From Rhipidocladum racemiflorum (taxonomy: Eukaryota > Streptophyta > Magnoliopsida > Poales > Poaceae), in contig CM070572.1 of the NCBI GenBank assembly GCA_036346355.1, positions 43,499,944 through 43,563,943 on the forward strand: DNA of 64,000 bases, written 5' to 3'. The notes under the pieces were generated by a model. That model did no database searches. It had not been told where the DNA came from and saw only the letters and a list, made by a program, of their open reading frames with translations. Made by a program: the position numbers and the translations under genes. Positions within the stretch are counted from its first letter, which is position 1, and each line of letters opens with the position of its first letter. Of this stretch, positions 1 to 12,030 are shown one piece after another.

Positions 1-153
1 GATATGTCAAAATAGGAGAAAAAGTAAAATAGGGGCTGAGATTTAGGGGCTGTTGCTGGACTTATGCTCTGAAAACAGGACCCAAAAAAAATAGAGGGAG
101 CCCCTAAATCCAAAATAAGAACCCTGTTTTAGAGACCCTTGCTGGAGATGCTC
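1..153 (+). mobile_element. 3' terminus of a PIF/Harbinger element, cut by the window edge
   Basis: This stretch is near-identical to the right end of the Harbinger element at 49380-56657 once the retrotransposon inside that copy is ignored. It begins with the same GATATGTCAAAATAGG segment and ends in GCTGGAGATGCTC followed by TTA (154-156). That is the inverted terminus and the TTA-type target site expected for this superfamily. The rest of the element, or a deletion derivative of it, lies left of the window. No coding sequence is visible in the part present. Confidence 0.8.
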
Positions 154-156
154 TTA

Positions 157-1104
157 GACGAGACAATCTATAAACCCAACTCTCGTGAAAATCCCTGCAC
201 CGGTCTCTCACCACCCACTTGCCCAGGTCTCCACCAGTTTATAAAACATTTTCCGGTTTCCTGTGGTAACCCATGGTACCACAAAAAGTATCATACAATG
301 TCCCAGGTTTGTAATGGCAATGTTTGTGTCATTCAAATTAACCACTAAGTATCACCTTCATTCATTAATGATTTATTAACGAACTAAGGGCAAATTATTA
401 TGGTTATTAGCCTGGGATGACAAGGTCAGTGGAATGTCAACAATTAAGGAAGAGAATAACAAGTATTGATTATATGCTATAGTTAAGCATCAACATTTAA
501 CATAGAATTTAATAAATAATACTATGCGTGCAATTAATATTTGAAAGCAAAGTATTTGCATTTGAAAAAGTATTTGCATTTGAAAACTAGGAGCAACATG
601 GTCAATCATAAGGATTTTGTCTTGCTCAATAGTGGATAGGGTTGGTTCTTGATTGGCAGCGATGTGGGCATCTGAATCGTCAAAGTCTAGTGAAACGCAA
701 ACAAATTCAATACCGATCCAAATAAATTGAAATGAACTCCCAAAATTATGATTTTGGTACAAATGAATAAATCTTGAATTTAGAAGCAAAAATCAAGTCA
801 GTTGGCTTTAAAAAGAGGGAGAACAGGCTCTCCAAATTTTGACCTGAGAGAAAATTCTAGAAAATCCAAAGTTACTTCTAGGTGGGGTCCTTGGGATTCT
901 TTTTCTTCTCATTATTTTTGTTAAAGAAAACAACTGTAGAAAAGTGGGTCCGACTGGTATTTTAATTTCTTTTCCATTTATTTTTATTAAGAAAACCCAA
1001 GAGACTGATAGGTGGGACCATGATCCACTAGACTTGGTCCATGCGATGGGGTTTTGGGTCCACATATCAGCGAGTACCATCTACGAACTAAGTCTATACA
1101 GGTT
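157..1104. other. Intergenic DNA without a recognisable gene
   Basis: Only short open frames without recognisable motifs occur here. Base composition is moderately AT-rich. A small direct repeat (AAGTATTTGCATTTGAAAA) occurs near 550-590. I see no RNA gene and no terminal repeat pair. Confidence 0.5.
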
Positions 1105-1112
1105 GTTTCAGC

Positions 1113-2787
1113 TAGGGGTGAAAACGGTACGGAAATTTTTCGACCGTTCTGAAGAAAAACGGAAACGAAAGCCTTTTTTCGGAAACGGAATCGGAAAGTT
1201 TCGGTACGGAAACGGAAACGAAAAATTATTTTCGGAATCGGAAACGAAATCGGGAGAGTCAGCTCCGACGGAAACGGAAACGGATCGAAAATTCCGTACA
1301 AAACTAATCGAAAATTCCGATTAAAGCCCAACCAGTGATGGACCGTTTGGGCCTTCGGTGATTGGGTGATCAAGTGAGCAGGGCCAACCGGCCAAGATGC
1401 CCCATTATCGCCAGCACTCATTAGCAGCCAGACTCCAGTGCCCACTACCTAGTCGTCTCCGCTCCAACCCTAGACTCGATCTGCCCACTCCACAGCGCCG
1501 TGCCGCCGCCCTCCGTCCAACGCGCCGCCCCCGACGGCCCGACCAACGCCCCTCCACGACGTCGCCCCCGACCGGCGCCCCTTCAACGCCCCCTCGACCG
1601 GCGCCCCTGCAAAGCGACAACGCCCCCGACCGGCGCTCCTCCCCCACAGCCAGTGCCCTCGACTGGCGCCGCCCCGTGGATAGAGTATAGCCTTGTATTA
1701 AAGTGTGAAAAAAGCAAAGCAATAAGATAGAGAACAAAAGAAAAGAAGCAATGCTAAGTTTTCCACCGTGCAAGAGGATTGCTCTGTGTTTTTGATCAAA
1801 TACTGTTTTTTCCAGAAGTTCTCGTTCGAAGTTTCAGCCGAGACTTTGCTTCAGACGGAAGACGTTTTTCAGCGATGCGTTCTTTCTAGTCGTGTCTTTC
1901 AGCACATCAACAAAAGTGCGCCACAGAAGAACCTTGCTGGCCATGAGTTCTTGGGATGTGATCCAACAAAGAGCTCTTTCTAGCTATTTTTCTGAATTTC
2001 TGACTAAGAAACAATTTATTTTATTAGTCATGTGCAAGTCTTTGTGAAGTAGATGTTTATAATCACGAATTTTAAATCTGTTGAGAAGCCTCGCAAGTCG
2101 CAACAAACGATTGATTGAACTGATATTTCTATTCGTAAGCTGCTTATGAATCACACCTTTTCATCTTAAGGTTATGTGAAATAAGGTATAAAGAATACAG
2201 TTTCTGTAGTATTATATGACAGTGTTTTCTTGTTGCAGGGTTCCGCTACAGGATGGGGGTTCTTCAGTTATAGAACAGACTGAAGCTCTGGTTTCAATTG
2301 ATGTGAACAGACTGAAAATCTATCTTGCAAGTATCTGACTAGTATTTATCTATTGTTTTGTTAATCTATATGGTATTACTAAACACTAATATGTCTAGCT
2401 CAGCCAAATATGTGTTTTGTTAATGGCTATCTGTTGTCCATGGCTATCTGTTGTTTTGTTAATCTATATGGTATTACTAAACACTAGCTCGACCAAATAT
2501 GTTAATCTAATGCTATTAAGATGTTGTTACGTGTAACTACTATACCATTTTAAAAAGTTGGTATATTTGGAACTTTGGATAGATCATGTACTAGTGTACT
2601 GTGTCTTTGTGGAATTTTCCGCTTTCGTTTCCGTATCCGCTCCGCTCCGTTTCGCATCCGTTTTAGACACTATCCGTTTCCGAATCCGTTTCCGCCATTT
2701 TCAATTTCGTTTCCGCTACCGAAAAAAATATGAAAACGGAAACGGAATAACTATTTACCGACCATTTCCGTACCGTTTTCACCCCTA
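1113..2787. mobile_element. hAT-type DNA transposon, probably non-autonomous
   Basis: The ends are inverted repeats of about 22 bp. The left end reads TAGGGGTGAAAACGGTACGG and its complement closes the right end at 2787. The flanks 1105-1112 (GTTTCAGC) and 2788-2795 (GTTTCAGG) match at 7 of 8 bases, fitting the 8-bp target duplication of hAT elements. Both subterminal regions (1130-1310 and 2620-2760) are packed with CGGAAACGG/TTTCCG motifs, as in Ac/Ds-like transposase-binding regions. The interior has a GC-rich block (1440-1680) and a possible spliced transcript (an acceptor-like TTGCAG near 2240). No hAT dimerisation motif or DDE domain is recognisable, so I infer it moves only with help. 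Confidence 0.75.
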
Positions 2788-2795
2788 GTTTCAGG

Positions 2796-3147
2796 TGATG
2801 GGCCTGCACGTCATACTCCCAGACTTTAATCTTGCTCTTAATTATATTTTCTAATTACCAAATCCCACATGTCATATTAACATTAGCTACTAAGTAAAAA
2901 CTAATTAATTACATGATTAACTTAACCTAATCTTGGTGGATCCGCATGTCAGCTTCACACGGTCATCTAGATGCGCCACTAGCCTACCATGTTTGCCATA
3001 GACTGGAACGCAAGGGAACGAAGTGTTTCACCTGGAAACCAAGAGGAGGAGATCAAGTACGGTGGCGAGGTCTGCATGTGCTCTGGACTGGCGATGGGGA
3101 CGAGAGCGTTCCGGTGTGTCTGGTGCACGACAAGGAAGAAGAGTGGA
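2796..3147 (+). other. Host or older DNA next to MULE-1; unidentified short ORF
   Basis: An open frame starts at 2946 (MSASHGHLDAPLAYHVCH) and reads into the left end of MULE-1. If the MULE and one target-site copy are removed, the frame stops within a few codons. I do not recognise the product. It may be a remnant of the sequence that MULE-1 inserted into. Confidence 0.3.
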
Positions 3148-3222
3148 GATTTTTTTTAAAAATAATCAATTTTTATTTGTATATTACAACAATATACTTG
3201 AATTTTATTTTATTTTATAAAA
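3148..3222 (+). repeat. MULE-1 left terminal inverted repeat
   Basis: About 75 bp of AT-rich sequence matches, inverted, the right end of MULE-1 (17548-17622). It also matches, in direct orientation, the left end of MULE-2 at 26951. Shared blocks include the T-run, TTTTTATT and TATTACAA followed by AATATA. Confidence 0.85.
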
Positions 3223-3231
3223 GTATCCTCG

Positions 3232-3448
3232 AGTCGCGCCTTGTCATTGCGATTGGTGGGCCGTCGCGCCACGCTGACGCGACTAGCAACACGTGGCTAC
3301 CAGCGGGGATGCCAGGGGGAGCAGGGATGCCAGCGGGAGGGAGATGTTAGGGTGGCCAGTCGCGCCACCCTGGCGCGATGGAGCGGGCGAGTCGCGCCAC
3401 GCTGGCGCGATAGCGGGTGTGGTCGCGCCACTCTGGCGCGGTAGCAGC
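3232..3448. repeat. Palindrome cluster TCGCGCCA-n-TGGCGCGA, left subterminal
   Basis: The motif TCGCGCCA and its complement TGGCGCGA occur repeatedly, often as close inverted pairs, for example around 3357-3378, 3390-3411 and 3421-3440. The same palindromes lie just inside the right TIR (17490-17545) and inside the MULE-2 TIR (27035-27195). Subterminal palindromes are common transposase-binding sites; that role here is inference. Confidence 0.7.
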
Positions 3449-3535
3449 ACGGGTAGTGGGCAGGCTCGGGCGGGCGACCAACGGGCACAAAAGGCGACCG
3501 AGCCAACTGAGCGATCTAGGCAGCCGAGCCGAGCC

Positions 3536-3622
3536 AGCAGAAAAGAAAAAGAAAGAAGAAGAGGAAGAAAATAAAAAAAGAAGAAGAGGAAGAAAAGAAA
3601 AGGAGGAGGAGGAGGAGAGTAT
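3536..3622 (+). repeat. Purine-rich GAA/AGG low-complexity tract
   Basis: This is an almost uninterrupted run of A and G with GAAGAAGAGG-type repeats. A comparable purine tract occurs at the equivalent place in MULE-2 (27240-27330), so it belongs to the element. It creates spurious lysine/glutamate-rich open frames. Confidence 0.8.
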
Positions 3623-3649
3623 TTTTTGTCGTGCTTGTTCGTGGTAGTT

Positions 3650-4910
3650 CGTTCGTTCTTCGTTCGTCGGTTAGTAATTTTTATAATTATTTTTCATCGG
3701 TATATTTGATATATACGTAGAAAAAATATAGGTTGTCTCAAAAAACTGTTAGAGTAGCCTAAAAAATGTAGTACGTAAATAATTTTGTTTTACGCATAAT
3801 TTATAAAATTACGTGTGGATAATGTTGTATATGTGCAAATAATGTTGGTACATAATATAATATTGGCCCAGAAATATATGAGTTGTAATATTAATTTATT
3901 GGAGCAAAAAAATGTGTTGTTGGTTGGACAAAAAGTAGGTTTACACTGAAAAGAAAGATGATATATGTAGAAAAAGTAGAAAAGGACAGGAAAAATTATA
4001 GCAAACACCGAAAAATTGTTAGGGTATCAACTAAAATGTATATGCTATTTCAAAGTTATTATGCAAATATTGTTAGGGTATGAACTAAATATTGTAGCAC
4101 ACACCGGAAAATTGCTAGGGTATCAATTAAAACGTATTTTCAATTTTCTCCTCAATTATTTAAACCAAACATATTCAAATAGTCAAAACTAATGGTTCAA
4201 TTAAAACGTATTTTCAATTTTCTCCTCAATTATTTAAACCGAACATATTCAAATAGTCATAACTTTTGAACCATTAGTCCAAATTTAATGAAACAAGTTT
4301 CTAAATTCATGTTAAATCGTCTAGTATCAGAACATGCAAAAAAAATTGAAGTTTGATATCTGGTTTAAAATAGAATTCAAATTCAAAGTGTAGGTTTGAA
4401 ACTAGCTCAATACAAATTTTGTGCAACTGAAATTCAAAAAGAATGAGACAGTATACTTTAGAATCCTTATGTTATAAACTCTCTGAATATGTAGGTTTGA
4501 TTTCAATTTAGTTCGTACCATTTCCTAATTAGGTTTGATTTCAATACGTTAAATAATAAAACTGGCATAACTTGATCATGTGATATCCAAATGATGTAGA
4601 ATAAGTTTGTTTGTGTTAAATAGACAATATCGAACAAGTGGTAGGACACAATTTAAATTATTTTCTTTCATGCAGATTGTATTAATGTAGGTATGGATCA
4701 TTTATATATGTACTTAAATAATGTTGTTATGTTAGATCTTATTTCCCCCCGAAAAATAGTTAGTTCTTGGTTGTAAGGAATAAACAAGGTGGCAAGTTCT
4801 GTTAGAAAAAACTACATGTAGGCATAATTTCTCAGATGTACATAATGTTATTATAGTTGCCATTATTTCGTATGTCAAATACTATGAAATATTTTTAATA
4901 TCCAGTAGGT
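3650..4910 (+). other. MULE-1 5' subterminal non-coding region
   Basis: This AT-rich stretch has no convincing coding frame. It contains a 74-bp-period direct duplication (4123-4190 repeated from 4197) built around AATTAAAACGTATTTTCAAT, and several GTTAGGGTAT-type repeats near 4010-4125. It presumably holds the promoter and 5' UTR of the transposase gene. Confidence 0.6.
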
Positions 4911-7900
4911 ATGTCTGCTATGAATGCATTCAAAGTGTTTTACGGTGAAGGAGAGGTTCAGGAGGGGCCATATGGGGTTGATCTGAGTAGTTTTCAGTAG
5001 TGTGTTTTGTACCATCAGAATCCGGATGACATGAGTTTTGAAGATCTGTGTGGGTGGATTTGTCACAGTCTTTCATTGAATCCTGTTGTGCATGACGTGA
5101 ATATTAAATGCTTGTGGCCGAGAGGTACACATGACTCGGTATGGTTGCTTAGACCGTTGGAGCGGACTCAGTCTTGGAGGAACTACGTCAATTCATCAAG
5201 ATGACGTGGTTGGGATTTCGTCCTCTTTGTGCAGGCGACGGTCAAAACAGACATGCCAAGAAACGAAACCCCTATCGCTGTGCAGACAGAAAGTGTGGTG
5301 GAAGTTCATGAGAATATTCGGTCATGTGCTGCACTGACGGGATAAGCAGATGAATGGGAGGAGTTGGAAGGGTTAGTTGATGTGCTAGAACAAGACGATC
5401 AGCGAGCGACGGAGGAAGAAGAGGCACTTGTTATGGACGAACACAATGAATCTTCCTCGAACAATGATGGAAATATGTCCGTACAGGTGCCCGCTGCTTG
5501 GAATAGGGGCGAAGCAGAAGACCTAGCAATCGACGATGCCCATGACTTGACATGTGAGTACCGACCAAGTGAGGTTCGCGTGCAAGCAATGTACGTGGAG
5601 AAGTCCCCTTTGCAGGAAGCTATAAGGGTCTGGGCGATGAGCTTGCAACGGCCGACGAGAGTTGTGAAATTCAGTAAAGATTGTTACACGGTAAAGTGTG
5701 AAAATGCCGAATATGGTCGGCGTGTTCATGCCCACAGGCCCAAGTATGAGTTGAACTGGGTTGTCACGAAGGTGGTGCAGTACAGTTGTGTTCTGAGCAA
5801 TGTAACGTCGAGACATTGTAACCTCACATCCTCTTTCATCGCGAATGTGATGCATGGAGAGATTATCAAGAAGATTGACATGGAGGCACAACACATAGTA
5901 CTTGCCATGAAGAACAGATATAAATACCAAATCAACTGTGCCAAAGCATGGAGACGAAGCAGAAAGCATTGGAGAAGCGCTTTGGGACCTTTGAGGCATC
6001 CTATGACAATCTTTCCCGACTTCTGGATATCTTGAAGGAAAGAAACCCCGGGACATATACTGCTGTACATGATAGAGAATCTCAGAACCCCCCGGCTTCC
6101 TGGTTATGGAGCATGGTTTCATCGCACTTGGGCCATGTGTGGAGGCTTTCAGGCATTGCCAGTCGATCATGTGCGTGGACGAGACTTTCCTCACCAGCAA
6201 GTACAAGGGCCAAATTCTGACTGCCATCGGTGTGGACAGAAACAACCAAATACTTTCGATAGCCTTTGCTTTTGTGGAAGGTGAAAATTACGAGAGTTGA
6301 CTGTGGTTCTTCAGGAAACTGAAGATCGGTGTTGTGAAGGATAGGACAAATGTGTGCAAAATACATGACCGCCATGCTAGGCTGATGAAAGCGATAAAGA
6401 AGATGCAGGAAGATGTGGAAGAGCCCTTTCCGTGGCCGAATTTGCAAAACCGGTGGTGCATGCGACACATGGCGGCTAACCTATTCAAATATTTCAAAAG
6501 TAAGAAACTCATGAACCTATTCAAGAGGTTGTGCAAGCAAAATCAGCAGAGGAAATTTGATGCCATCAGGGAGAAGCTTGATGAGCTCACTAGCAAGCAG
6601 ATACGTGACGGAGAGAGACAAACCAGGGGTAGTACTTCAGAGGCACCGCATCGTTTGCATCCCTTACCGGACATTGACCCACCAAACATCAGAAGGAGGC
6701 TTTTGAGAAACATCAAGTGTTTCTCGTACTGAATCGAGTCTGAACCAGTTGAGAAGTGGGCACTGTCGCACGACACAAATGGGGCAAGGTATGGGGTGAT
6801 GACAACCAACCTGGTTGTAGGCCCCCGGATCGGCTATCCGGAGTCCTCTGTGTATTTCTGTACTAGTCCTAGATCAGTAGCTAGTACACACAGTCAAAAG
6901 TGATGAATCAACGACCATATCACGAATACAAATAACTAAATAAGAATAATACCAAATGAAAGCAAAGACCTTATGGTCAAGGTTTACCATTACGGCCTGA
7001 ACAGGCTGAACAACTTGAACAACCGCATCGGAAGACGAAAACAACAAAGCAACCCATCCAAATGCCCATAGGCAATCGAGTGGGGAGCGCGCCCTAGTCG
7101 TTGGAATTCTTTGACAGCTTCTTTCACTTCTGAGGTAGGATTAGAATGTAGCACGTGAGTACATAAAGTACTCAGCAAGTCGAGGAAATTATGCACAATG
7201 TAGGCTATCCAAAGATGGCTTAATATGGTTCTTTTGCATAAAACCAAGTTTCATCAAATCATACTTGTTAATAATTTTCACAAAGCATATTTGAGCAATT
7301 CTTTTTAATAATTGAATTATGTAATATTGTAGTGAAGGTTCTAACCACCACTCACTAATATACATGCTCTATCCGCCACACCAACAAAATCGTGGTTCAA
7401 TCCAATCACATGGCTCATTCGCCATGGTTCACAAAATCAGGTTCTTTCCACCTACCTGGCTTTAACCACCAGAAGCACACCCGAGAGTTCTAACCGCTCC
7501 CGGATCCCAAAACAAAACATTGTTTAGTTTGAAATCAAAACCCAAAGTCTACCAGTATGAAAGCATTCAGCAAGCTTTGCCTTTGACCGTAGGCACGGCT
7601 ATTCGAATAGTTTTAACTCTGCAGAGGTGTACAACTTTACCCACAAGACATGATATTCCCTTGATGCCATGCAATTAGCACACTTCCTTGGGTGTGCCGG
7701 CAGGGATATCATGACAAGGCCTTTACAATGTATATGCCTAACCCGACCCACCCGCTGAGGTTTCACCGCTGTTAGGGTTCTTTCCACCCAGTACAGAAGC
7801 CCCCTCTTGCGCCGTGTGAGAAAAACAACAACAACAACAACAATGCCTCTTTCCGGCTCTCACACAACAACCGAGTGGTGAGTCTAAGTTAGGTTTCTAC

Positions 7901-10900
7901 AAATTATTCAGCCAGGTCGTGCCCACTTTGACATGTGGTCAGACGGTAATGCTTAGAATGGAGACAATCATAAGCGCGGTCCTTAATTGACTTGGGGCGG
8001 TACTTGCACAAAAGAACCAAGGCTTGGTCCGCTTCCACCCGACATTCCATGCTGCCCAAGTCGAAATCATTTTTCATTTTATTTTTATTTTGTAAACCAT
8101 TGGCAATACTCCTTGCCTATAACTTCCAATACAAGTTTTCAAGAGATAATTGAAAGTCCCACCCATAGGTGAATATTGACCGATAGCGAGGCTAAGCATT
8201 TCTACCGTACTATTCTATTCCACCAATAGTTTATTTTATAAAATACAAAACTCGGTGTTTGATAAAAATTATGATAATCAGTTCTATCATCTCCAAAATT
8301 CATGAGACCACCAAGATTCCCCCATTATTATCATGGCACTATATAATCCAATCCAATTTAGTACTCCAACAAGTAAAATCTATACCATGTGCCATCATAA
8401 CTCCAAAATCATGCTAAGCTACTGACATCATTGTATATGAAACAATCTTCTCAAAATATAAGTCTTCTTAGGGGTTAACCATCATCTATACATCGCTAAA
8501 TCTTGTAATCTACTTGATCCACCGAGAATAATTCATAATCTCATCCCCGAGCATATTTCATGAAAGATTCTACAAATCCAAGATTTCATTGATTCATTGC
8601 CTACAGCTGTTTCCCTAAACAATGACACCAAGTTGGCTAAACAAATCATATACAATCCTCATTATTCATAATCCCACCTAGATGGTTATCGCAACACCAT
8701 ACTTCACAAAATCATCTACTAAACCACCGAGTACGATTCTCAATATTATTCACTGAATCCATCGAGTATATTTGATCATATCATTGATCGAATCATCGAG
8801 AATACTTCACGATATCGACTCTAATCATTTAGGCTACAATCCACCGATAGCACTTCATAACGTCATGTATTTAATCCTTCACATTATCACCTCTAAATCA
8901 TCTACTTTAATCCACCAAGAATACGTAATATTATCATTCAATAAACCACCAAACATTCTGGATCATTCACAATCTCCATAAATGATTATCATATAATATT
9001 CTTTTAAGATCCAACCTAAATATAATTCACCACTTATTCTATTTGATCCACAAGTATGCCTCCCAATATTATTTATTTAACTTTACCAACCATTATTCTT
9101 CATATCATACCTCTTCCCACTCTTCCCCAGTTCATACTAATCATACTGCGATTCTCTACCACACTCCAACTCCGTAATATTGAAACTACCACCATTCCCA
9201 GGTTACTTTCATAACGACTATTACCACATCATCACTAATAGTCATCTAACTCCAATTTGCATTCCATCCCATTTGATTTATCTAAAATGTCTGTCAAATA
9301 GTCTTTTCCCTTAATTAAAGAATACCTTTCCAAAAACATTTATATTGGTGGAGTACTTATACTAGGGCGACAAAGGGTCAGGGATAACAATATCAAGGAG
9401 GTATGGACAACAGGTATAACTAATAGTCTAACGTTAACATCATCATTTTAGGTAAATAGCAATGCAGTTTATAAAACATTGGAAAGCATTTATAAATCAT
9501 GGGATCAACGTGCGTCAAGGAGACTTGCCTCGATCACAGCGAGAAGGTTGAACTCTCTGAAGTCCGGCGGCGGGGTCGGCGGACTCGGCGGAATCGTTGA
9601 CTACGCGCAAAACGAGGCAATAAATAAATAAAAGAAAATAAATAAAATCCAAAAATTACAAAATTAGTACTGGCAGGAAGATCTTGATTTCAGATGAATT
9701 TAGGAATTTGAATGGAGTCAAACGGAGTTCGGATGAGAAAGTTATGAGCTTCTGAAGTTGGAAAATGATGGAAAATCAAGAAAAAGAAAAAAGTTACTAT
9801 TTGCTACAGTAACTTGCGAGAAATTGGTTCTAGAATAGACCCAAAACCACAGAGCCCCCTTTTCTTCCCAAAAAACGGATTTTTGCCCCATTTTCGCATG
9901 GATTTGGACAAAATAAAATCATGGATTCTCTAGATAACATCCTTAGGAACATCTAGGAGGAAGGGATTGAACCAAAACTCACCAGAATCGGAGAAATCGA
10001 CGAAGAACGGAGGTTCGGCCGAATGCACAAAAGCTCCAAATTCGTCGCCCACGGTTGAGAAATCCTAAAATTGATGATTGGGTTAGAAGCTAGACTCATC
10101 CACGGTCACAAAGAACCAAGTGGCATGAAGAATGGCTCACCGGAGAAGAATCTACAAGCATGAACTTGAAGAACACCGAAAAAGTGTGACACGGCTTCGG
10201 TTTTCTCGATCTCACGGGCGCACGAGTGGAGTAGAGGGAAAAAGGGATACACCACCGGAACCGGGACTCTTATACGGAGTGAATGGAGGTGGTGGTGCGG
10301 CGTTTGGAGGTGTAACGCCCGAGTTAATGGCATTTTAGTGCTTTTCGGTTTTTCTTAAATGGAGCCGTTTCCGGCGGGATTGATGGCACCCCAAGGTGGG
10401 GAATGGCAAGAGCTCGTCACCGCGGATCCAACGCAACCGACCGTTCGCGATTTGGAATTAAATTGATGGAGTTATGAGCATTTGAAGCTTGCCCTAGCCA
10501 TGAACACGTTTTGGAGCTCTCTGTTGTTTTTCCCTTGGCTGGAGGTTAGGGATGACACTATTCACGTGACACGTGGCGCCTTCCCATTGGTCCTCTTTTA
10601 CGCAAACGATTCGTCCTAGAGAAAAATAAGGAAAAATGGCCTAAAAATTCCGGAAAAATTCCTAGAGCCATTTTAGAATATTTGGGACCCAATAAAATTG
10701 GTTCCGCTGAATTTGGATGAAATTTGTGGAATTGAATATTCGGGCGCGGATCGCAGGCATTAAACAAAAGCCGCGCGAGATAAAATAGGAACGGGGGTCC
10801 AAAAATCCGGGGAATGATTTCTAGAATCATTTTGGAATATTTGGAACACATTTGAAGTGGTTTGGGGATTTTTAGAGCATTTTTGGACTCGGGTGAAATT

Positions 10901-11786
10901 TCGAGTACCGGTAGGAACTGGAAAATCCGATTTTTCGACCGGAGGGGAATTGATTCCCGATTTTGGGGGGGGAACGGATGCCAGGTTAATATAAACACCA
11001 AAGAAAATCCAAACTTTTGAACTTAATTTATTTAAATTAAGTTTTTCCCCAGAAAGCGTAAACTAGGGTGTTACACTGGTCGAGGTATACAACTGAGTAA
11101 TAAGGGGTCTTCGTGGCTTGCCCCTTGTTGCTATCGTCGAAAGTGTACTGTACGGTACGGTGAGGTATTTTCGGGAACGGCACGCCACGACAGTGTTGCA
11201 TGCAGGTACCATTCAGAGTCCCTACTGCAGCGTTGTTACGGCTTGGATGGCGAAGAAGGTTGAGAAGGCCCTTCTACACTCGGCCATCGTCATGGGTACC
11301 ATGGAGCTACGATTTGAGGTAACACTGAGAAATATGGAGGGGCTGGGAATGGCAAGTGGAAGAATCACCCATGAAGTGAGCTTGGGGTATGGTATGGATC
11401 ACATGTGCACCTACACTTGCTGAAAGCCGTACCTTCTGCATAAAACGTGTTCGCATGTCTTGGTGACCTGCGGGCAGATTCAGATGAGCAGTTCATAGTT
11501 CGTTTCTTCGTACTACATGTTGCAGACTGTCGTTCAAATGTGATCCGGTGAACTACATGGGTTTCGTGTCGTCGGAAACTTCATTGAAATTGATCATGCC
11601 ACACGAAGATGGGTCCTTGACATTAATAGAGTCAAGGGTGGGAAAGGTCATCGCCAATGCTGCATCCGCAACAACATGGATGAGTCCGAGGTGGGAGGCC
11701 CTGTCCGGAGGTGTGTCCTATGTGGAGAATACGGCCACAGGAAGAACAAATGTCATGGGAAGAATGTTTCAGGTGGAGGCTCTTGA
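4911..11786 (+). pseudogene. MuDR/MULE transposase of MULE-1, disrupted
   Basis: The reading starts near 4911 (MSAMNAFKVFYGEG) and continues in pieces to a stop at 11784-11786. Visible parts in order are a MuDR N-terminal domain (ECRWRV-like block, here KCENAEYGRRVHAHRPKYE, near 5693), the MULE catalytic domain with a VDETF first-Asp motif near 6175 and an IHDRHA second-Asp motif near 6361, then a CCHC knuckle (CVLCGEYGHRKNKC) near the C terminus. MULE-2 supplies the intact comparison. Damage includes frameshifts near 5330 and 5950-6110, a TGA at 6298-6300 where MULE-2 has Trp, and a solo LTR inserted between the NL and EVYNW codons. The SWIM block CTYTC ends in a stop near 11420. The usual VDGTF Gly is Glu here. 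The product would be a nuclear DDE transposase acting on the TIRs. Confidence 0.88.
6816..11075 (-). mobile_element. Solo LTR, Tekay-like gypsy type, inside the MULE-1 transposase
   Basis: Read on the minus strand the segment starts TGTAACACCC and ends GGGGGCCTACA. It is flanked by the 5-bp repeat CTGGT (6811-6815 and 11076-11080). No internal domain or second LTR is present, so it is a solo LTR left by LTR-LTR recombination. It is homologous to the solo LTR at 41347-56861: both share the TTCGAATAG/CTCTGCAGAG block (7595-7625 here, 44250-44280 there) and the block with CTTGACCATAAGGTC near the 3' end. TGTAACACC starts and LTRs above 3 kb fit chromovirus Tekay/Del elements of grasses; that family name is inferred. 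Confidence 0.87.
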
Positions 11787-12030
11787 CGTACATTCCTGTA
11801 AGGCGTGTTGCCTTGTTCGGGATTTCGTTCCCTTTGTATGGAATGCAATAATCGTACATTTTCCTTATGCGTGTATGTAATAATCGTGTAGTTCCCTTTG
11901 TATTGGATTTCATTTTATCGAAACTATTATGCATGCGTGTATGTTTGGTATTGCCTGTTTTTCTGTTTAACATAATGTGTCTCTTTTATCTCATCAATAG
12001 AAATTATTACATTATGTGTTGTGCGCAGGT

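Noticed and set aside
1397..1773. Overlapping GC-rich ORFs on both strands
   Set aside because: They arise from a proline/arginine-rich low-complexity block inside the hAT element, have no family motifs and conflict with one another.
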